This document shows positions 1 to 11,689 of a DNA stretch of 64,000 nt, piece by piece. The notes under the pieces were generated by a model. The model made no database searches and was not told the origin of the DNA. It worked only from the letters and a program-made list of their open reading frames with translations. Positions within the stretch are counted from its first letter, which is position 1. The number at the start of each line of letters is the position of its first letter. The DNA is from Triatoma infestans. Taxonomy: Eukaryota; Arthropoda; Insecta; Hemiptera; Reduviidae. Made by a program: the position numbers and the translations under genes. Location: assembly GCA_011037195.1 (NCBI GenBank), contig JAAEAF010000257.1:124001-188000 (forward strand), written 5' to 3'.

Positions 1-600
1 TAAATTAAAGGAGTTCAGGTTAAAATAAATCCACCACACATACATCACCTCTTAAGAAAAAATAAACCAAGCAAATAATTAGGAATATTGATCTCATTAC
101 ACAGTCTGTCGAATATTTAGGATAATGTACTCATCTAATACTTCTTGTTACATTAGGAGCATCATCTTTTGTATTCTCATTGGTGATGCTCATTGGTTGT
201 GCAATGTAAAGGTGTTATGTTACTTAGTATAGTTGTAGTGTTGGCGGTTTTGTAAAAGGCTTGTGTGCATGTTAAGTTAGAGATAGAATTATTCAGAAAT
301 AATCAAGAGATCACCACTATTTTTGAAATAAATATATTAATTTCTAAAAGAATTTAAATACTTTACAATATCACTTGTTACTTATTAAATCAATTACTTA
401 TCTAGAATAAATGCCAGACTTACAACTGGCACTGAATTTAAGAGAGCGATTCCTGAAGTATTCTGATTGAATGTCTAGGTGGAACCCATGAGATGAGCGA
501 TCCACATCTTTGTGAATAGAACATGTTTGAAGTATTTTGCCACAATGTCACTTTAGGTGTATTTGAATACTATTGCCTGAATTGTTTTTTAACTTAGTTG
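1..600 (-). mobile_element. 3' end of a Ty3/gypsy-like LTR element, copy 1 (cut by window edge)
   Basis: Read on the minus strand, a degraded stretch matching the pol C-terminus of the copy near 13 kb is followed by a polypurine tract (45-56) and then the start of an LTR, TGTATGTGTG (44 leftwards), which runs off the window. The copy at 12230-13174 shows the same order in a better state. Positions 200-478 differ from that copy and instead match the LTR-B family, so an LTR-B fragment replaces part of the pol region here. The retroelement is dead. Confidence 0.6.
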
Positions 601-1740
601 AAATGGAAGATTATATAAAAAAGCTTCCGAATGAAGAAATTTTATACGTAAAGTTCTGACGGCTTTTTTCAGTTTAACGATTTAGTCGAAAATTGTTCCA
701 ACCATTTTCTTTAAACTTCGTATACTATCTGCCTATATAAATACCTATCAATTTTTATTTTGTTACGTTTTCCTAGGAAAATCGATTTTCTGGGGTTTCT
801 AAGGGAATATTAGGGTTTTCTTCTAAAGTATCAATTCAGAATAATATATGGTTTAAGCACGTAATTAATACTAATATATATTAGACGCTAATATATATCA
901 GAATTCGGAATTCGTATCGGTTTGTGTGTTTTTACAGCGTAGGTTTTTGAGTTTTTTTGGCTTTTTCATAAACGACTAAAACGATTTCCTTTAAATTTGG
1001 AATGTTCACTGCACAGATGAAAAAGTTTAGGCATCCAAGTGTATCCCCAACCATCTTTTTTTATAGCCAGCCCAACTAAACTTTGTGATCGTTGCAATTT
1101 TAGAGACAATTTGGTAATTAAATTTTATTAATTGAAGTAAGATAAGGTCAATACACTCGCTCCAGACATACCAGTATTATTCAGAAGATTTGTTCTATGA
1201 GTAAAAGGCATAGAACTCTTTCAACAACTCTAAACTAGAGATTCAATCAGAACACTTCAGGATTCGCTCTCCTAAATTCAGTGCCAGTTGTAGAGTTTAG
1301 CATTTATAAGTAATTGATTTAATAAGCCGCAGATTTTATTAAATTTATTTATTTACTTATTACCTCACCCTTGTCTCCCTTGCTTTTCTTCCTTGATGCC
1401 ATATGTCATTTCTGTCTCTGTTCTATGTTTGTATACTGATTTGTCTTAATTGATCAGCATGAGATCGTTTTATTTTCCCCTCTACCAGAACCCACTACTA
1501 TGAATATTAATTTATTTTTTACACCATGTTTCTTTTGGAAACCAATATATATATATTAGGTAAATGTTTTGTTTCACATGTTTGTTGTAGGTGGTTAGTA
1601 TCTTGAGGTTTTCCTTGACCAGGGGCGGTCTGCAAATCCAAGGTTGATGAACACTATTTAGATGATGGGAATCGCAGTATAATCATCGAAATTACAACTT
1701 TATAGGAAAACATAACCCATTCTCGCCCCAAAAGCCACCT
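600..1740. repeat. Diverged family-C repeat and block shared with 13.2-13.8 kb
   Basis: Positions 600-1146 resemble the family-C repeat in its diverged form (compare 57715-58745). The copy-2 segment near 13260 lacks most of this stretch, rejoining at the equivalent of 1094. Positions 1345-1740 match 13335-13780 nearly base for base apart from small gaps. No gene is visible. Confidence 0.5.
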
Positions 1741-2086
1741 TATACTGTGTATGAGAAAGAGAAAATTTGGTGTATCAGTACAAATAAACTGGAAATAATG
1801 GTGAACACTCTATAATGAGAAAGTAACACAAACTTCCAGGACTTTACACGAATATACAAATTGGTAGAGAGAGATTTACTGTAAGTGAAGAGAAGGGTAG
1901 TAATTGGTTGCTGACGCGTTGTAACTGCTGTTTAAAATATTCTAAAGACTGTCCCGTTTACAAGCGCAGCTGTATTTGTACAGAGTCTCCCACTCTAGTC
2001 TGGCCTACGTAGTGAGTGAGGCTCACAATTTTGTGTGTCTCTCTCTCTCTCTCTATTTTAGGTCCCTCTCTTCGCATCCTAAGACA
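1741..2086 (+). mobile_element. LTR-like element A2, copy 1
   Basis: Third member of a small LTR-like family (others 13781-14133 and 51122-52044). It starts TATACTG, where the others have TATAATGG, ends in a diverged form of CCTATTACA, and is flanked on both sides by CACCT, as is the copy at 13.8 kb. The shared flanks mean the insertion predates the duplication of this block. A CT-rich microsatellite lies near its right end. Confidence 0.5.
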
Positions 2087-2214
2087 CACCTTAAATGAAA
2101 AATATCTCAAATAAAGAGAAAGTAAAAATAAGTGAGAGACACATGTAAACATAATAGAAATATGCTGAATATTGAATACAAATAAATCATATATACTATA
2201 ACCTTGTTCTTTAC

Positions 2215-2290
2215 CGGCCAATGTTGAATCTCTTAGCAGACAGGTTATACAAATGAAAAACAGAATTGTGAGCAGCTTCATGTTTGCCAA
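2215..2290 (-). pseudogene. Orphan signal-peptide exon, copy 1
   Basis: Reading from 2290, 25 codons begin MANMKLLTILFFICITCLLR and continue to a small-residue cleavage region ending L-A, followed by one base and a GTAAAG splice donor (phase 1). This is the arrangement of the first exon in the secreted-peptide genes at 11.6 kb and 36.0 kb. The fourth codon is a second Met that may be the true start. No cysteine-bearing downstream exon was found on the minus strand below it; the next sequence is repeat. It is probably a remnant of a secreted-peptide gene, although an unrecognised downstream exon cannot be excluded. Confidence 0.4.
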
Positions 2291-2465
2291 CTTGACAAAT
2301 TAAAATTTACCCCTTTACATACATATATCTATATTAACTCATAAAAAAAATTCCTATAAAATATTATTGTTTTATTGGTAATAAAAAAATTTATTTATAC
2401 ATTTTTGTTTATTATAGAATTGTGAAAAATGGTCCAATAAAATTTATATTTTGTTATGTAATCTA

Positions 2466-2656
2466 TTTTTTTTTTTTTAAATAATTCGCGTCAACATCTA
2501 AGATCATTGGGGCCCGGAGCCTTCTCAGTGCACTCGTTACAGGCAACTCTATCCATCACCGGACAGAAAGAAAAAATCCTAGGAAGAAATAATCTAAGGG
2601 TAGCACAGCTGGACTCGAACCCGGGTCTTCCGCGTGCGAGTCCAGTTCGCTAAACA
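2466..2656 (-). mobile_element. tRNA-derived SINE, poly-A type
   Basis: On the minus strand it has a degraded A-box region, a B box GGGTTCGAGTCC, a body with CACCGG and CACTGAGAAGGC blocks, and ends in a GACGCG-type tail followed by poly-A (poly-T on plus). The matching place in the duplicate block near 14750 has no SINE, so it arrived after the duplication. Confidence 0.7.
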
Positions 2657-2944
2657 CCTCGTATACACATTTTGTCGATTTTTTTTTAATAAAAAAATTC
2701 TGGTGCATCACATAGTTCCATTGACACATTTTCATAAAATTTATACTTTATACTAAGAATTTAGTAGAATTTCATAGGATTTCATTAAGTGAAGTTTGTG
2801 AAGGAGCCATGAAGTTCCCTAAAATTTTGGAAGATCTCAAAATTAATTTGCTCAGAAATAAATTTCAAATAGAAGTGTTTGGTCTTTATGTGAATTTAGT
2901 ATACGGAATTGATTATACGAGCACATCGTATATAGCACATCAGA

Positions 2945-3780
2945 GTCGGAGAGGTTTGAAACACTCACAGACTTCCTCTTACTGCAGCTTACACAGATTT
3001 AGGTGATTAATTTTCCTTCAAACTTATAATTATTACTAAAAATTTATTTGTTTTCAATTTTCTATCAATTTGAAAATCTAAACTTAATAAAATGACATTT
3101 TTTTGAAGATAACATCCACCCCCACTACTCCAAAACTTCTTTAAATGAACTTTCTCAGAGAAAAGTTCATTAACAAAAGTGATAAGGTCTCTGTATTCAT
3201 CGCTAGTGTAACAAATTTAATGAAATCTGTTGTTTTGTTTTTAAGGATAAAATCGCAGAAAACTAAAATATCTTTAAAAAAAACGCAGTTCCAGTGTTAA
3301 CCGATTCTCTTCAAACTCAAAATTTTGAAAACATATTTAATTCTAATTAATATTATTTAAATGATAGAATTGTATAATAAACTGAATTGCGCTACGGTGG
3401 AAACATAATCTCACCCCTCCCCCAGTAGTACCCTTAAATTAATTTTTCCGGAGAAACGTTTCAAATAAAAGTTGTAACTCCTTATATGTTTAGTTAATAT
3501 ATTAAGTTAGAAGAAAATCGTTTGACCTATTTTTGAGAATATCGCAAAAAACTGAAAGAACTATGTAGTTAAGTGTTACTTCCAGTTGACCGATTTTGTT
3601 CTTTTGCTTTTTAAGTTATGCTGACCCCACACCCCAAACACTCACACATAATGGTCGTTTTATCGTTGAATGTTCCAATAGAAATGATATTCAGACTTTT
3701 TGCAGTGAAATTAATTTTACATGCAGTGAGAATTTGAGGTTGCTAGAGAAAATGCTTGAGCAATAATTAGGTGCACAGAA
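2945..3780 (+). repeat. Family-C repeat copy
   Basis: Begins with a TCACAG..CTTCCTCTTACT end and contains the family's typical internal blocks (GTTCCAGTG, CACCCCTCCCCC, GTTGTAACTCC, CAAAAAACTGAAAGAAC). It matches 15775-16293 plus 18459-18596, which is the same copy in the duplicate block. Confidence 0.6.
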
Positions 3781-4149
3781 GGAAGTATTAATTCAAGATA
3801 GTGATATAGAACTTCATGTTAAAACCTGACGCAAAAACAGTTAATGAGTTAGAAGATTTCTAGTGGCAAAAGTTAATTCTTCTAAATTTCTTAATTTAAA
3901 TAATATTTAAAAGTTAATATAATTAATTAAAATTATTTCTTCTAATTCTTAATTCAAAAGGTAATTCATATGAACTCTAATCGTCTTCTACCTGACAGGC
4001 AGTTTGGCTCTAGACTTCAGTAATCAACAGTTAGTGCATAATTAATGCATCAAAATCAGCCACTGAATGTATTAAAACGATTATTTAGATATGAGGCTCC
4101 TACATAAAAGAATGCATTTCTTGCCTTTCAAAAAGCATAACATTCAATG

Positions 4150-4800
4150 GATCTTATCAGAAGCCAGGATAAGGCAATATACAATATCCGTATGTTGGAA
4201 CTGGTAATTGATTTGCAGGAGATAAAATACAATTGGTTCTTATACCTTTACAAGGTACAAGAAGTTGCCTCCTTGGCTCCCAAGTCAACGCCACCAATTT
4301 GGAGATCAGCAGAAGAATTATGGCTGCTAATAGTTGCTTCTTTGGCCTGGCGAAATCATGGCAGCAGTCTGATCTTCATGTAAACGAAAACCAGGCTATA
4401 TAAAACACTTATTCGCCCAGTAATGTCGTATGCTTCACAAGCTTAGACTATTCTGAAAGCGGATGAAAGATAATACCTTGGAATTTAATGAAAAATACTC
4501 TGATGCATTTTTGGTGCCGTGAGAGACAGGGACATAAGAAGGATCAGAAGATACAAGAAGCTGTGTGGCTTATATGGACTGGCGGACATCGTATATATGA
4601 TAAGATTGTCTAGACTGAGTCTCGCTGGTCATAATGAAAAATTGGGCACATCGAGAAAAGTCGGTGGCTTGATAGTGAGAACACCGTTGCGAAGAAACTT
4701 ATTAAGATTCCGCAATTGGAGAACAGCTGCAACTGACAGACACCTCCGTAATAAACTCATTCAGGAGGCCAGAACTCGTCAAGGGCTATAGAGCCATGTA
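4150..4800 (+). mobile_element. 3' part of an RTE/L2-like non-LTR retrotransposon ORF
   Basis: Translated pieces in shifting frames give RLYKTLIRPVMSYAS (the usual motif after the reverse-transcriptase thumb) and then a 90-codon frame (4519-4791) with RLSLAGHNEK and NWRTAATDRHLRNKLIQEAR, the conserved C-terminus of such elements. Stops and frame changes show it is dead. A shorter copy in the duplicate block spans 18600-18895. Confidence 0.65.
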
Positions 4801-6284
4801 GATGAATTAGAGAGTTTCTCTCTGGATATGCTAAACCCTTGATTTCACAAACCAACTACCTCTGAACCAGAACTTATTGTATCAGAGTGTCAATATATAT
4901 CAGACTGGCCCGGTGTAGGTCACCATTGTTGATAAAATTTATGTTTAAGAATAAGAATGTATTACAAAATATCTATGTAATTTCCAATAATATTTCACAA
5001 TGTATAATAAATATTTTTCATTTTTGAAATAATTATTTTGATGTGTTTATGTAATTTACATGTTATTAAAATAACAATGATACTCTTCAAAAGCAAGAGG
5101 AAAAATTAATATAATTAAAATAATTAAGTAATTAAAAAAAAAAAGCGCATGAATGCAAGGAAACATTAAAGGAAGTTTTGAAAATAAATAACAAGTGGCT
5201 AGACGTGTAATTAATCCACATTTTGATAAACAATGGTAATATATAAATTGAACTTTAGGAAAGTAAATTATTTTGTTAATCTTATCGAAAATAGTTGCAA
5301 CTTTGAAAAGATGGAAAGTTGTTACAAATATAATTTTCTACATTTTTTTTTTATCCAAAGAAAGAAAAATCCAAATATTCGTCTATCTATTGTTTAAAAA
5401 ACAATTCAATGTATGATTATTTTAATCGCCATTTCTCTGCTTCTATGTCAATATCATCTTCCTCTGTTCTAGGATGCTCGTATTTCAGATTCAGTGTGGT
5501 GATTCTGCATTCGAAGATGTGTGTATCAACTCTGTCCCTTTTTACCCCCCTCATCAATCATAAGTGGGCAACGATATCAAAAATGACTCTGCCACCTTTT
5601 GTCCAAGATAACTATTTACAATTGCTGTTCTAGGATAATGCTTACCTATTTTAAATCGTAAATATAAATTAGTAATGTTACATTTCCTTGAACTTGAGGA
5701 AAATCGGTTCTTCACTGGCTCTTTTATAGTAGTATAGTTTATTGATTGTAACAGAAAAGTTCTGTTTCAGTTTACTGATGACCTCACGAAAATCGCCGGT
5801 TTCCGTGTGATAATGGTTCTGCGTGTAACTTTCCTTGGTATAAGATTGCATTCATATTAGCTGCTCTTCTCTTTCCAGCGTCGCTTCTGTGGAATCTAAT
5901 GTGTCGACTAGAGTCCTGAGGTAGATGGTTTATTTCCCTCTCTAGTTTTTCTTTAGCTATTCTGGATGTGGCCAGTCTTGGAAAAGAGATTTCGGTAGGT
6001 CTGTTACCACTGTGTCCGCTAATTACACTACATTTTGCAGTTCTACTAAGTTCTGGATTGCTAACGATAGAAACGAACTGCGGGAAAGGAACTAATTGAA
6101 ATTAGTCCAATTGGTAGACGACTAATTGAAATTGAAAGAGCCAATCGTGTTTTTAAATTAAAAATTTATCTGAAGTACATGATAACTTTTAAGTTTTTTT
6201 CATTCGAAATATTGAATTAATAATCAGGAAAATATAGTGATTAAATAAAAAATAGTAATTAAAAAATTACTGATAAAAATTTGG
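4800..6284. other. Intergenic AT-rich DNA
   Basis: Apart from the open minus-strand frame at 5784-6056, listed separately, no feature is recognised between the RTE-like fragment and the defensin promoter. Confidence 0.5.
5784..6056 (-). other. Unidentified open frame without a start codon
   Basis: Ninety codons read without a stop on the minus strand and end at TGA (5784-5786). The peptide is basic and contains NRPTEISFPRLATSRIAKEK and, further on, LEREINHLPQDSSRHIRFHR. Composition and length look more like coding remnant than chance, but I do not recognise the family. It could be a fragment of a mobile element ORF. No promoter or splice sites were evident. Confidence 0.25.
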
Positions 6285-6292
6285 TATATAAT
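6285..6292 (+). promoter_or_regulatory. TATA box of the defensin-like gene
   Basis: TATATAAT lies 63-70 bases upstream of the ATG at 6355, placing transcription start near 6315-6320 and leaving a short 5' leader. Confidence 0.5.
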
Positions 6293-6354
6293 TGACCCTC
6301 TTAAACAGCACAATCAATGCATATTAGTTGAATAATATTGTTGATTATTGAAAG

Positions 6355-6770
6355 ATGAATATTAACATACTAGCGATAATTACATTGACTGTTTTAGTTT
6401 ACATAGAAGCACTGCCTTCTATGGATAATGAATCTACCAATCGAAGTAAGTTAAAAGAGTAAATAATTTTTTGAAAATTTTGTTTTATATACACTTTCAA
6501 GAGAATCTATTTTTTTGTTGAACCACCATTAAACAAATTTATTAGTAAATCGATTTACACTGATTATCTACCATACATCTTTCATGATAATTTTCGCCTA
6601 TATTTCCAGTTGCAGACGAACAAGTAAGAAGGCATATTTGTTATCCAATATTAGCAGTAATGACTGGAACTCCATTCCAAGAATTAGGTTGTAGATACTA
6701 TTGTGAGAAAAAGAATCCAAAACTAACGGGTTCTTGCAGAGGTTTCATTTGTACTTGTTTTGAAAAATAA
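6355..6770 (+). CDS. Two-exon defensin-like (CS-alpha/beta) secreted peptide
   Basis: Exon 1 (6355-6445) is 30 codons plus one base: a hydrophobic signal peptide beginning MNINILAIITLTVLVYIEA, then an acidic propeptide. The intron (6446-6609) has a GTAAGT donor, a TTCCAG acceptor and is phase 1. Exon 2 (6610-6770) ends at TAA. The 83-residue product has a dibasic RR processing site before the mature part, whose cysteines at 41, 58, 62, 73, 78 and 80 give C-x16-C-x3-C-x10-C-x4-C-x-C. That is the invertebrate defensin pattern: the CxxxC helix and CxC strand signature of the cysteine-stabilised alpha/beta fold. Such peptides are secreted and act on microbial membranes or cell-wall precursors; some family members are venom or ion-channel peptides, so antimicrobial activity is inferred. 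The stop codon lies inside a run of AATAAA polyadenylation signals. It appears intact. Confidence 0.85.
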
Positions 6771-7059
6771 ATAAAAAACATTTCTTACAATTACAGTGAA
6801 CATCTCCCGCAAACGACATAAGAAATTTTAAAAAATAATTATAATATTTTCCACATATCATAAAATATCTTATAAAAAAAAATGTAAACTTATGTTTATT
6901 TAATTTCAATCATTGTTTTACCAGAAATAATTACTTTTTAGGTGATTACTGCAGTTTTTTAAGAAAATATGATTACCATCTAATTAAGATTGTAAAATAT
7001 TAATTTTTTTGTTTTTTAATGGTGCTTGTTTTGTTATTAAAATTTTAGGTAATTTTGTA

Positions 7060-7980
7060 GATCAATGTTGTCTGTGACATCACAATGATGACGTCATACC
7101 CCTCTATAATACAATCTGACGGGAGAACTCTTCATCTCATCTCTTTTTTTCTATCGTCATCTTCTGGTGTCTATCGTCATATACGGGTGGAAATCTTATG
7201 AAACTTTAAATGTAGATTTAAAGTTCATAACTTCGTCAAACATTCAATTGAGTTCGTTAACACGCAAAGAGTGGAACGATTATGGAAATCTCGAAAAAAC
7301 ACTATAAACAGAGAAGGCAGACCTGGAAAAACAGATCAAATTTATATTTTTCAGTATATTTATTTAAACAACTTAAAAGCCAGTGGTTTTAAAACTCCAT
7401 GTGATAATATGTTACCGGTTTTCTTACAATACATTTCTAAAGTGTACCCTGAATACGGTAAAGTTAAATTAACTCCAAAAACATATACACGAAATGGATC
7501 AGAAGACGTTGATGATGATTAATGGTGATAGATATACAGAAATTAATCATAACAAATATACCTATACTTTAAAAATACTAAAAAAATTATTTATATTTAC
7601 ATTACATACGCCTGCATATCGACGTAAAACAATAGCTATTAAAACATATATTTTCATCTCAAATCGTAAAAAAATCAGTATAAAAATGAACATAGATTGA
7701 CGTACCTATCCTAATTTATATTCTAATAAATTTTAAAGATATCACAATTCAATGTCGATATATATCCTACATTGATAGCATGGTAGCATATTGATAACAT
7801 GGTACTTCGGGTATGAGGTCATCTTCGAGACGTAACGAACAACATCGATACTAGTAAATTATCAAATTTTAGTAATTTTATAGAAACATATTGTCACAGT
7901 TATACTCCACTCCTGTACAGAATGCCATACCTATCTACTCTCCATAAACATAATGTAAACTATAGGTTTATTTAATAAAA
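7060..7980 (+). other. Intergenic stretch with a CRE-like palindrome and an 83-codon open frame
   Basis: A perfect TGACGTCA palindrome (7089-7096) is followed by TATAATA and, at 7271-7522, an open frame starting MERLWKSRKNTINREGRPGK and ending in an acidic tail. I do not recognise the protein and see no splice sites that extend it. It is probably a chance frame. Confidence 0.15.
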
Positions 7981-9075
7981 TATATAAATTGATTGAAATA
8001 AAATGAAAAATCTCCGATGTGAAACACTCACACGACTTTCTCTTACTCCACTCCAATACGCCTGCTAGAGTCATTGTTTCAGAAAATGTTCCAAATAAAA
8101 GTGTCATGTTATTTCTATGCAGCAAGCAATCTTATTTTTATAGAATATCATTGGAACCGTTTACGGGATAACTCCAAAAAAAACTCATAAACGTATTCTG
8201 TAAAATTACACTTTCGAGTAACCCTTATACTTCAAATTTGGAATTCCCACCAATATTTCTAATATATATTAATATTATGTAGGTGGTAAAACTATATATT
8301 ATGCTGAAGTGGTACTTGAAAGGAATGCACAACGCTACTGTTCCTTCGGAAAACTCGATAAATAATTTTTTCTGGGAAAAGGGACATAAAAGTCAAAGGT
8401 ACTTATGTGTGTACAATAAAAAAATAATAATAATAAAAACCCTATGGCGAATAGCGCATGAATGGCCAAGGCTTGCCAGACGGCCATTTGCTAAGGGGGA
8501 CGTGTGGTAAGCACTTCGGAGTTCCCATGCAGTTTAGTTCCGACCTTCGCTACCTGGAACGCTGCTAACTGTAGTTTCCCACTTTTTATCACGTGCTGGG
8601 TCAACACTGACTTTGCCCTCACGGAAATCGAACCCTGAATTCTCGCACGAAAGGCGAGGGCGCTAACCAGTAGACCAACGCGTGAGAAAGATTGCAAATA
8701 GTTTAAAGAAACAAAATCCTTGGAACTTTTTTCGAGAGAATCGACGAAAAACGGCCAAAACCTTCATTAAAGTCGCACTTCCGGTTGATAGGTTTTGTCC
8801 GTAATTTTCGTGTGGGATGTAGTGGGCAGTAGTTAAACGGAATATCAAGTTTGAGCATCCAGCGACTTTTCGCTATGTTATGTTAAAGCTTCGCGTTTGA
8901 GATATTATATTAAAACACACGCACATACACACCTAATGCACAAAGACCATTTGCCAAAAACAGTTTCTCGTTTTCATGGGACCTCAAAACATGTATTTGC
9001 GGTGAAAATTTAATTACGAAATATATCATGATCGTAATATATTATCTTACTATTAGTAAGAGAAAGTAAAAGTCT
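7980..9075 (+). repeat. Family-C repeat copy interrupted by a SINE
   Basis: The left end has CACTCACACGACTTTCTCTT; the right end has the GGGACCTCAAAAC block, then AGTAAGAGAAAGTAAAA. A SINE occupies 8440-8690. Between these lie family-C internal blocks (GCACTTCCGGTTG, an AC-rich microsatellite, GACCATTTGCC). Confidence 0.6.
8440..8690 (-). mobile_element. tRNA-derived SINE, second family
   Basis: On minus it starts with a tRNA-like head: A box TGGTCTACTGGTTAGCGCC, CTCGCC, then B box GGTTCGATTTCC, followed by an unrelated body. It is inserted in the family-C copy. The body differs from the SINEs at 24.4 and 57.3 kb. Confidence 0.6.
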
Positions 9076-9089
9076 GGTATTAAACTTAC

Positions 9090-9590
9090 ACGATACGCTA
9101 TATCTGTGCTGAAGAGGAAATCGTTATAGAGGTTTGCGAGAAAATTCCAACAAACTAAAAACTATTCTGTAATACGCACTTTTAGTTATCCGATTTAATT
9201 CAAATTTTACTAGCAATTCCTTCTAATGAATTTTATTAAAAACTTGTAAAACCAATGTATATTAATATACATTAGAATTGTATTGAACAAGTATGTTATC
9301 GGGAAACTTAACGCTATATTTTCCCACAATTCTCAAAAAAATCAATTTTCCAAGGTATATGCTTTAAATAAAAGTGATAGGATTCATTTTTGTGTATCGT
9401 ATTCGAAGTATAAAGAAAACCGTTGGAGCCAAAACAATCCCCAAATTCTGCTCATATATATCAAAATTCTCAGGAAGGCCTCCATAACCAAACATCCATA
9501 ATCAAATGAGAGAAAATTAGGGAAGAGACAAAAATTTTTGGAAGATTTTAGAGGAAGGAAATGGTTAGCACCTTGACGGTACAAATGGAG
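9090..9590. other. AT-rich stretch with a probable family-C fragment
   Basis: Positions 9100-9240 carry weak family-C blocks (GCGAGAAAATTCC, CGCACTTTTAG). The rest shows no gene. Confidence 0.3.
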
Positions 9591-10860
9591 AGATGGATCG
9601 TTATATGATTCATCCAAGAAGGGTGTTGATGAAATACGATCTCAGATTATTGACGAAGGGGGGGCGACACTGAATAGCTAGGACATCGAGGTAAAGAGAA
9701 GGAAGATGTGAGAGTGACAAACCAAATCACTATGGCTTTAGTTTTGAAATAAATTTAATTTAAATTGACTACGACTGGCCTGATCCTTGATATGGTGTAG
9801 ATCCTTCTGAAGTATTAGAAAGGCAACTTGTAAGTCTGTTTGGATGGGAGGAAAGGATATATAGATCTCGGAGGCATTTGCATAAAGGTGACATTGACAT
9901 GTTGAATAGAGCTGGAAGGTCATTTATATAAAGAGAGAATAGGTATGAGGGAATAAAAAGGAGAAAGCGAAAGGCCTTGAGGGATACTGGAGAGAAGAGA
10001 ATAGGTAGAAGATTAGGGTGGTAGATAGATTAGGCAAGGAGACATGTTGGAAGCATTTGGAAAGAAACGTTTGAAACCACCCAAGGACATATTGGAATAG
10101 GAAAATTATTTAACTAATTGAAGAGGATGTTACAGGCTTATCAAGAGGGATAAGAATAGAGATCCATTGCTGATCTATAGAAGCGTGGAGATAATTCCTG
10201 ATTTTTAGGTGCGTGGATTTCTTTGAGAACGATGGTCGGGGAGGTTGGAGGGGATTAAGGGTTTGACCATCAGGGAAGTTAGAGAGTTGGGATTGAACGA
10301 GACTTTACAGGCTTAGAAAGTTTGAAATAATAGACATTGGATAACATCACCTGTAATCTGGCGTAGGGTAAAAGATTTTGTTTATAAAGAAGCCGAACAT
10401 TTTTTTCCAAGGTTATGAGAAAGCAGTGTTAGAGGGAAAAATTGTGAATGTGCAAAATCACCGGGAGAAAAACTAGGAGACAGATTTTTATTAACTTTAG
10501 AGGATGCAATAGGGTGTGAAGGCATTAGTATGGGAGTTCAGAAGGTGATTTGGAGAAATATAGAAAAAATAAAATGTCATTGTTAAAAGGATATCAAATG
10601 ATATAGACATAGAGAAGTTACACATCATAGAAACATCATAGGGGCTGAGGAATTGAGTCGTGAGATGAGATTGTGTGTACTGCTCGAAGCTTTGTTTTGC
10701 AAAGTGATTATTTCCTGAAGTCTATTTTTAGGTTTCGAATAGGGGACAGTAGCAAAGGCATTTGAGAGTAGAAAGCTTTGACATGACGAATGGATGATTG
10801 GGAAATTTTACGGAGCGAGGGTAAGACATAGCGTCTTCAGCAAGGCGGGTGCGTCTGTAT
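9590..10860 (-). mobile_element. Decayed CR1/Jockey-like reverse-transcriptase remnant
   Basis: The minus strand is pyrimidine-rich on average and broken by many stops. Around 9923-9738 one frame reads HLYANASEIYISFPPIQTDL, followed by a DLHHIKD block, which fits the RT catalytic region (normally LYADDTQIYISF) with YADD changed to YANA. No intact ORF remains. The clade assignment rests on this one block. Confidence 0.4.
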
Positions 10861-11293
10861 CATTTCGTTTCATCAGATTCCTCGGGGAAGTCACGGACCA
10901 GATTTAGGATGTTTAAACTAAATGCATGCAAGGTTAATATACGAAATTTTGTAGTTAAATTGGTATGTAAAAAGATATTTATAATTTTTTACAAGCTTTA
11001 CTTGATGCATTCCTTTTCTTCAAACTTTACCTAACTTGTATAATGTACTCTTCGAATTTCCTATCGTCCCTCCATATAAAAATACCTTGTCAAAACACTG
11101 AGCATAATTAACACCTCTATTAAAATTTAATTCTAAAATATTCTTCAAATACGCTATTTATATAGTCACTTGGAGAAGCACCAATAAAATAGAAGCATTT
11201 TCAACAAAATAAAAAAAAAGCATTTTCTATTGAAAAAACAGCTTTATTTCTAATTTAATTTATGAAACAATTAGATGTTATAATCTTAGTTTA
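10860..11293. other. Unassigned AT-rich DNA
   Basis: No gene or repeat was recognised between the RT remnant and the 3' end of the defensin-like gene on the minus strand. Confidence 0.4.
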
Positions 11294-11629
11294 TTAATGT
11301 GGGTTTAAATTCGTGCATCTACATATACCATTAACACAGGTCCCATAAGCGAAGATACCTAATTGCATCTGGCAACTTCGATTACATTCACGTTTACGTA
11401 GAAATTCAAATGGTAATTTACAAGTGAATCTTTTTTACACGACTGTGATGTTCTGAAAAAAATATGAAATAAATTAAAAAAACAAAGTTTATAGCAGCAA
11501 TAAATAATTAGCTAGAACAAGATAAATGATAACTTTACCGGTAGAAACATCTTGGGGACTAGATAGGTCCGCCTCAGAGTAAACAAGAACAGCTAAAACT
11601 GTCACAAGTAATACTAATGTTACTTTCAT
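11294..11629 (-). pseudogene. Defensin-like gene with a one-base frameshift in exon 2
   Basis: Exon 1 (11629-11539) is 30 codons plus one base, the same size as in the gene at 6.36 kb, with a signal peptide starting MKVTLVLLVTVLAVLVYSEA and a GTAAAG donor in phase 1. The exon 2 acceptor is TTTTTTTCAG ending at 11453. Exon 2 opens with a short His-containing propeptide, then a run of six A (11431-11436 on the complement). The sister exon at 20.9 kb suggests the frame needs one base fewer; as it stands translation stops at once. Beyond the run the mature frame is clean, with cysteines spaced C-x11-C-x3-C-x11-C-x4-C-x-C, and ends at TAA overlapping AATAAA. Either the gene has just died, or the extra A is an assembly error and the gene is functional. 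Confidence 0.75.
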
Positions 11630-11680
11630 GATATCAATATGATCTGCCTAATAAGTAAGACACAGCTTATCTTTGAGTAT

Positions 11681-11687
11681 TTTTATA
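11681..11687 (-). promoter_or_regulatory. TATA box of the minus-strand defensin-like gene
   Basis: TATAAAA (minus strand) lies about 50 bases upstream of the ATG at 11629, consistent with a short leader as in the paralogue. Confidence 0.55.
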
Positions 11688-11689
11688 CC

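Noticed and set aside
7271..7700. A gene controlled by the TGACGTCA palindrome
   Set aside because: The 83-codon frame has no recognised motif, no splice sites and no conserved neighbour, so the link is not supported.
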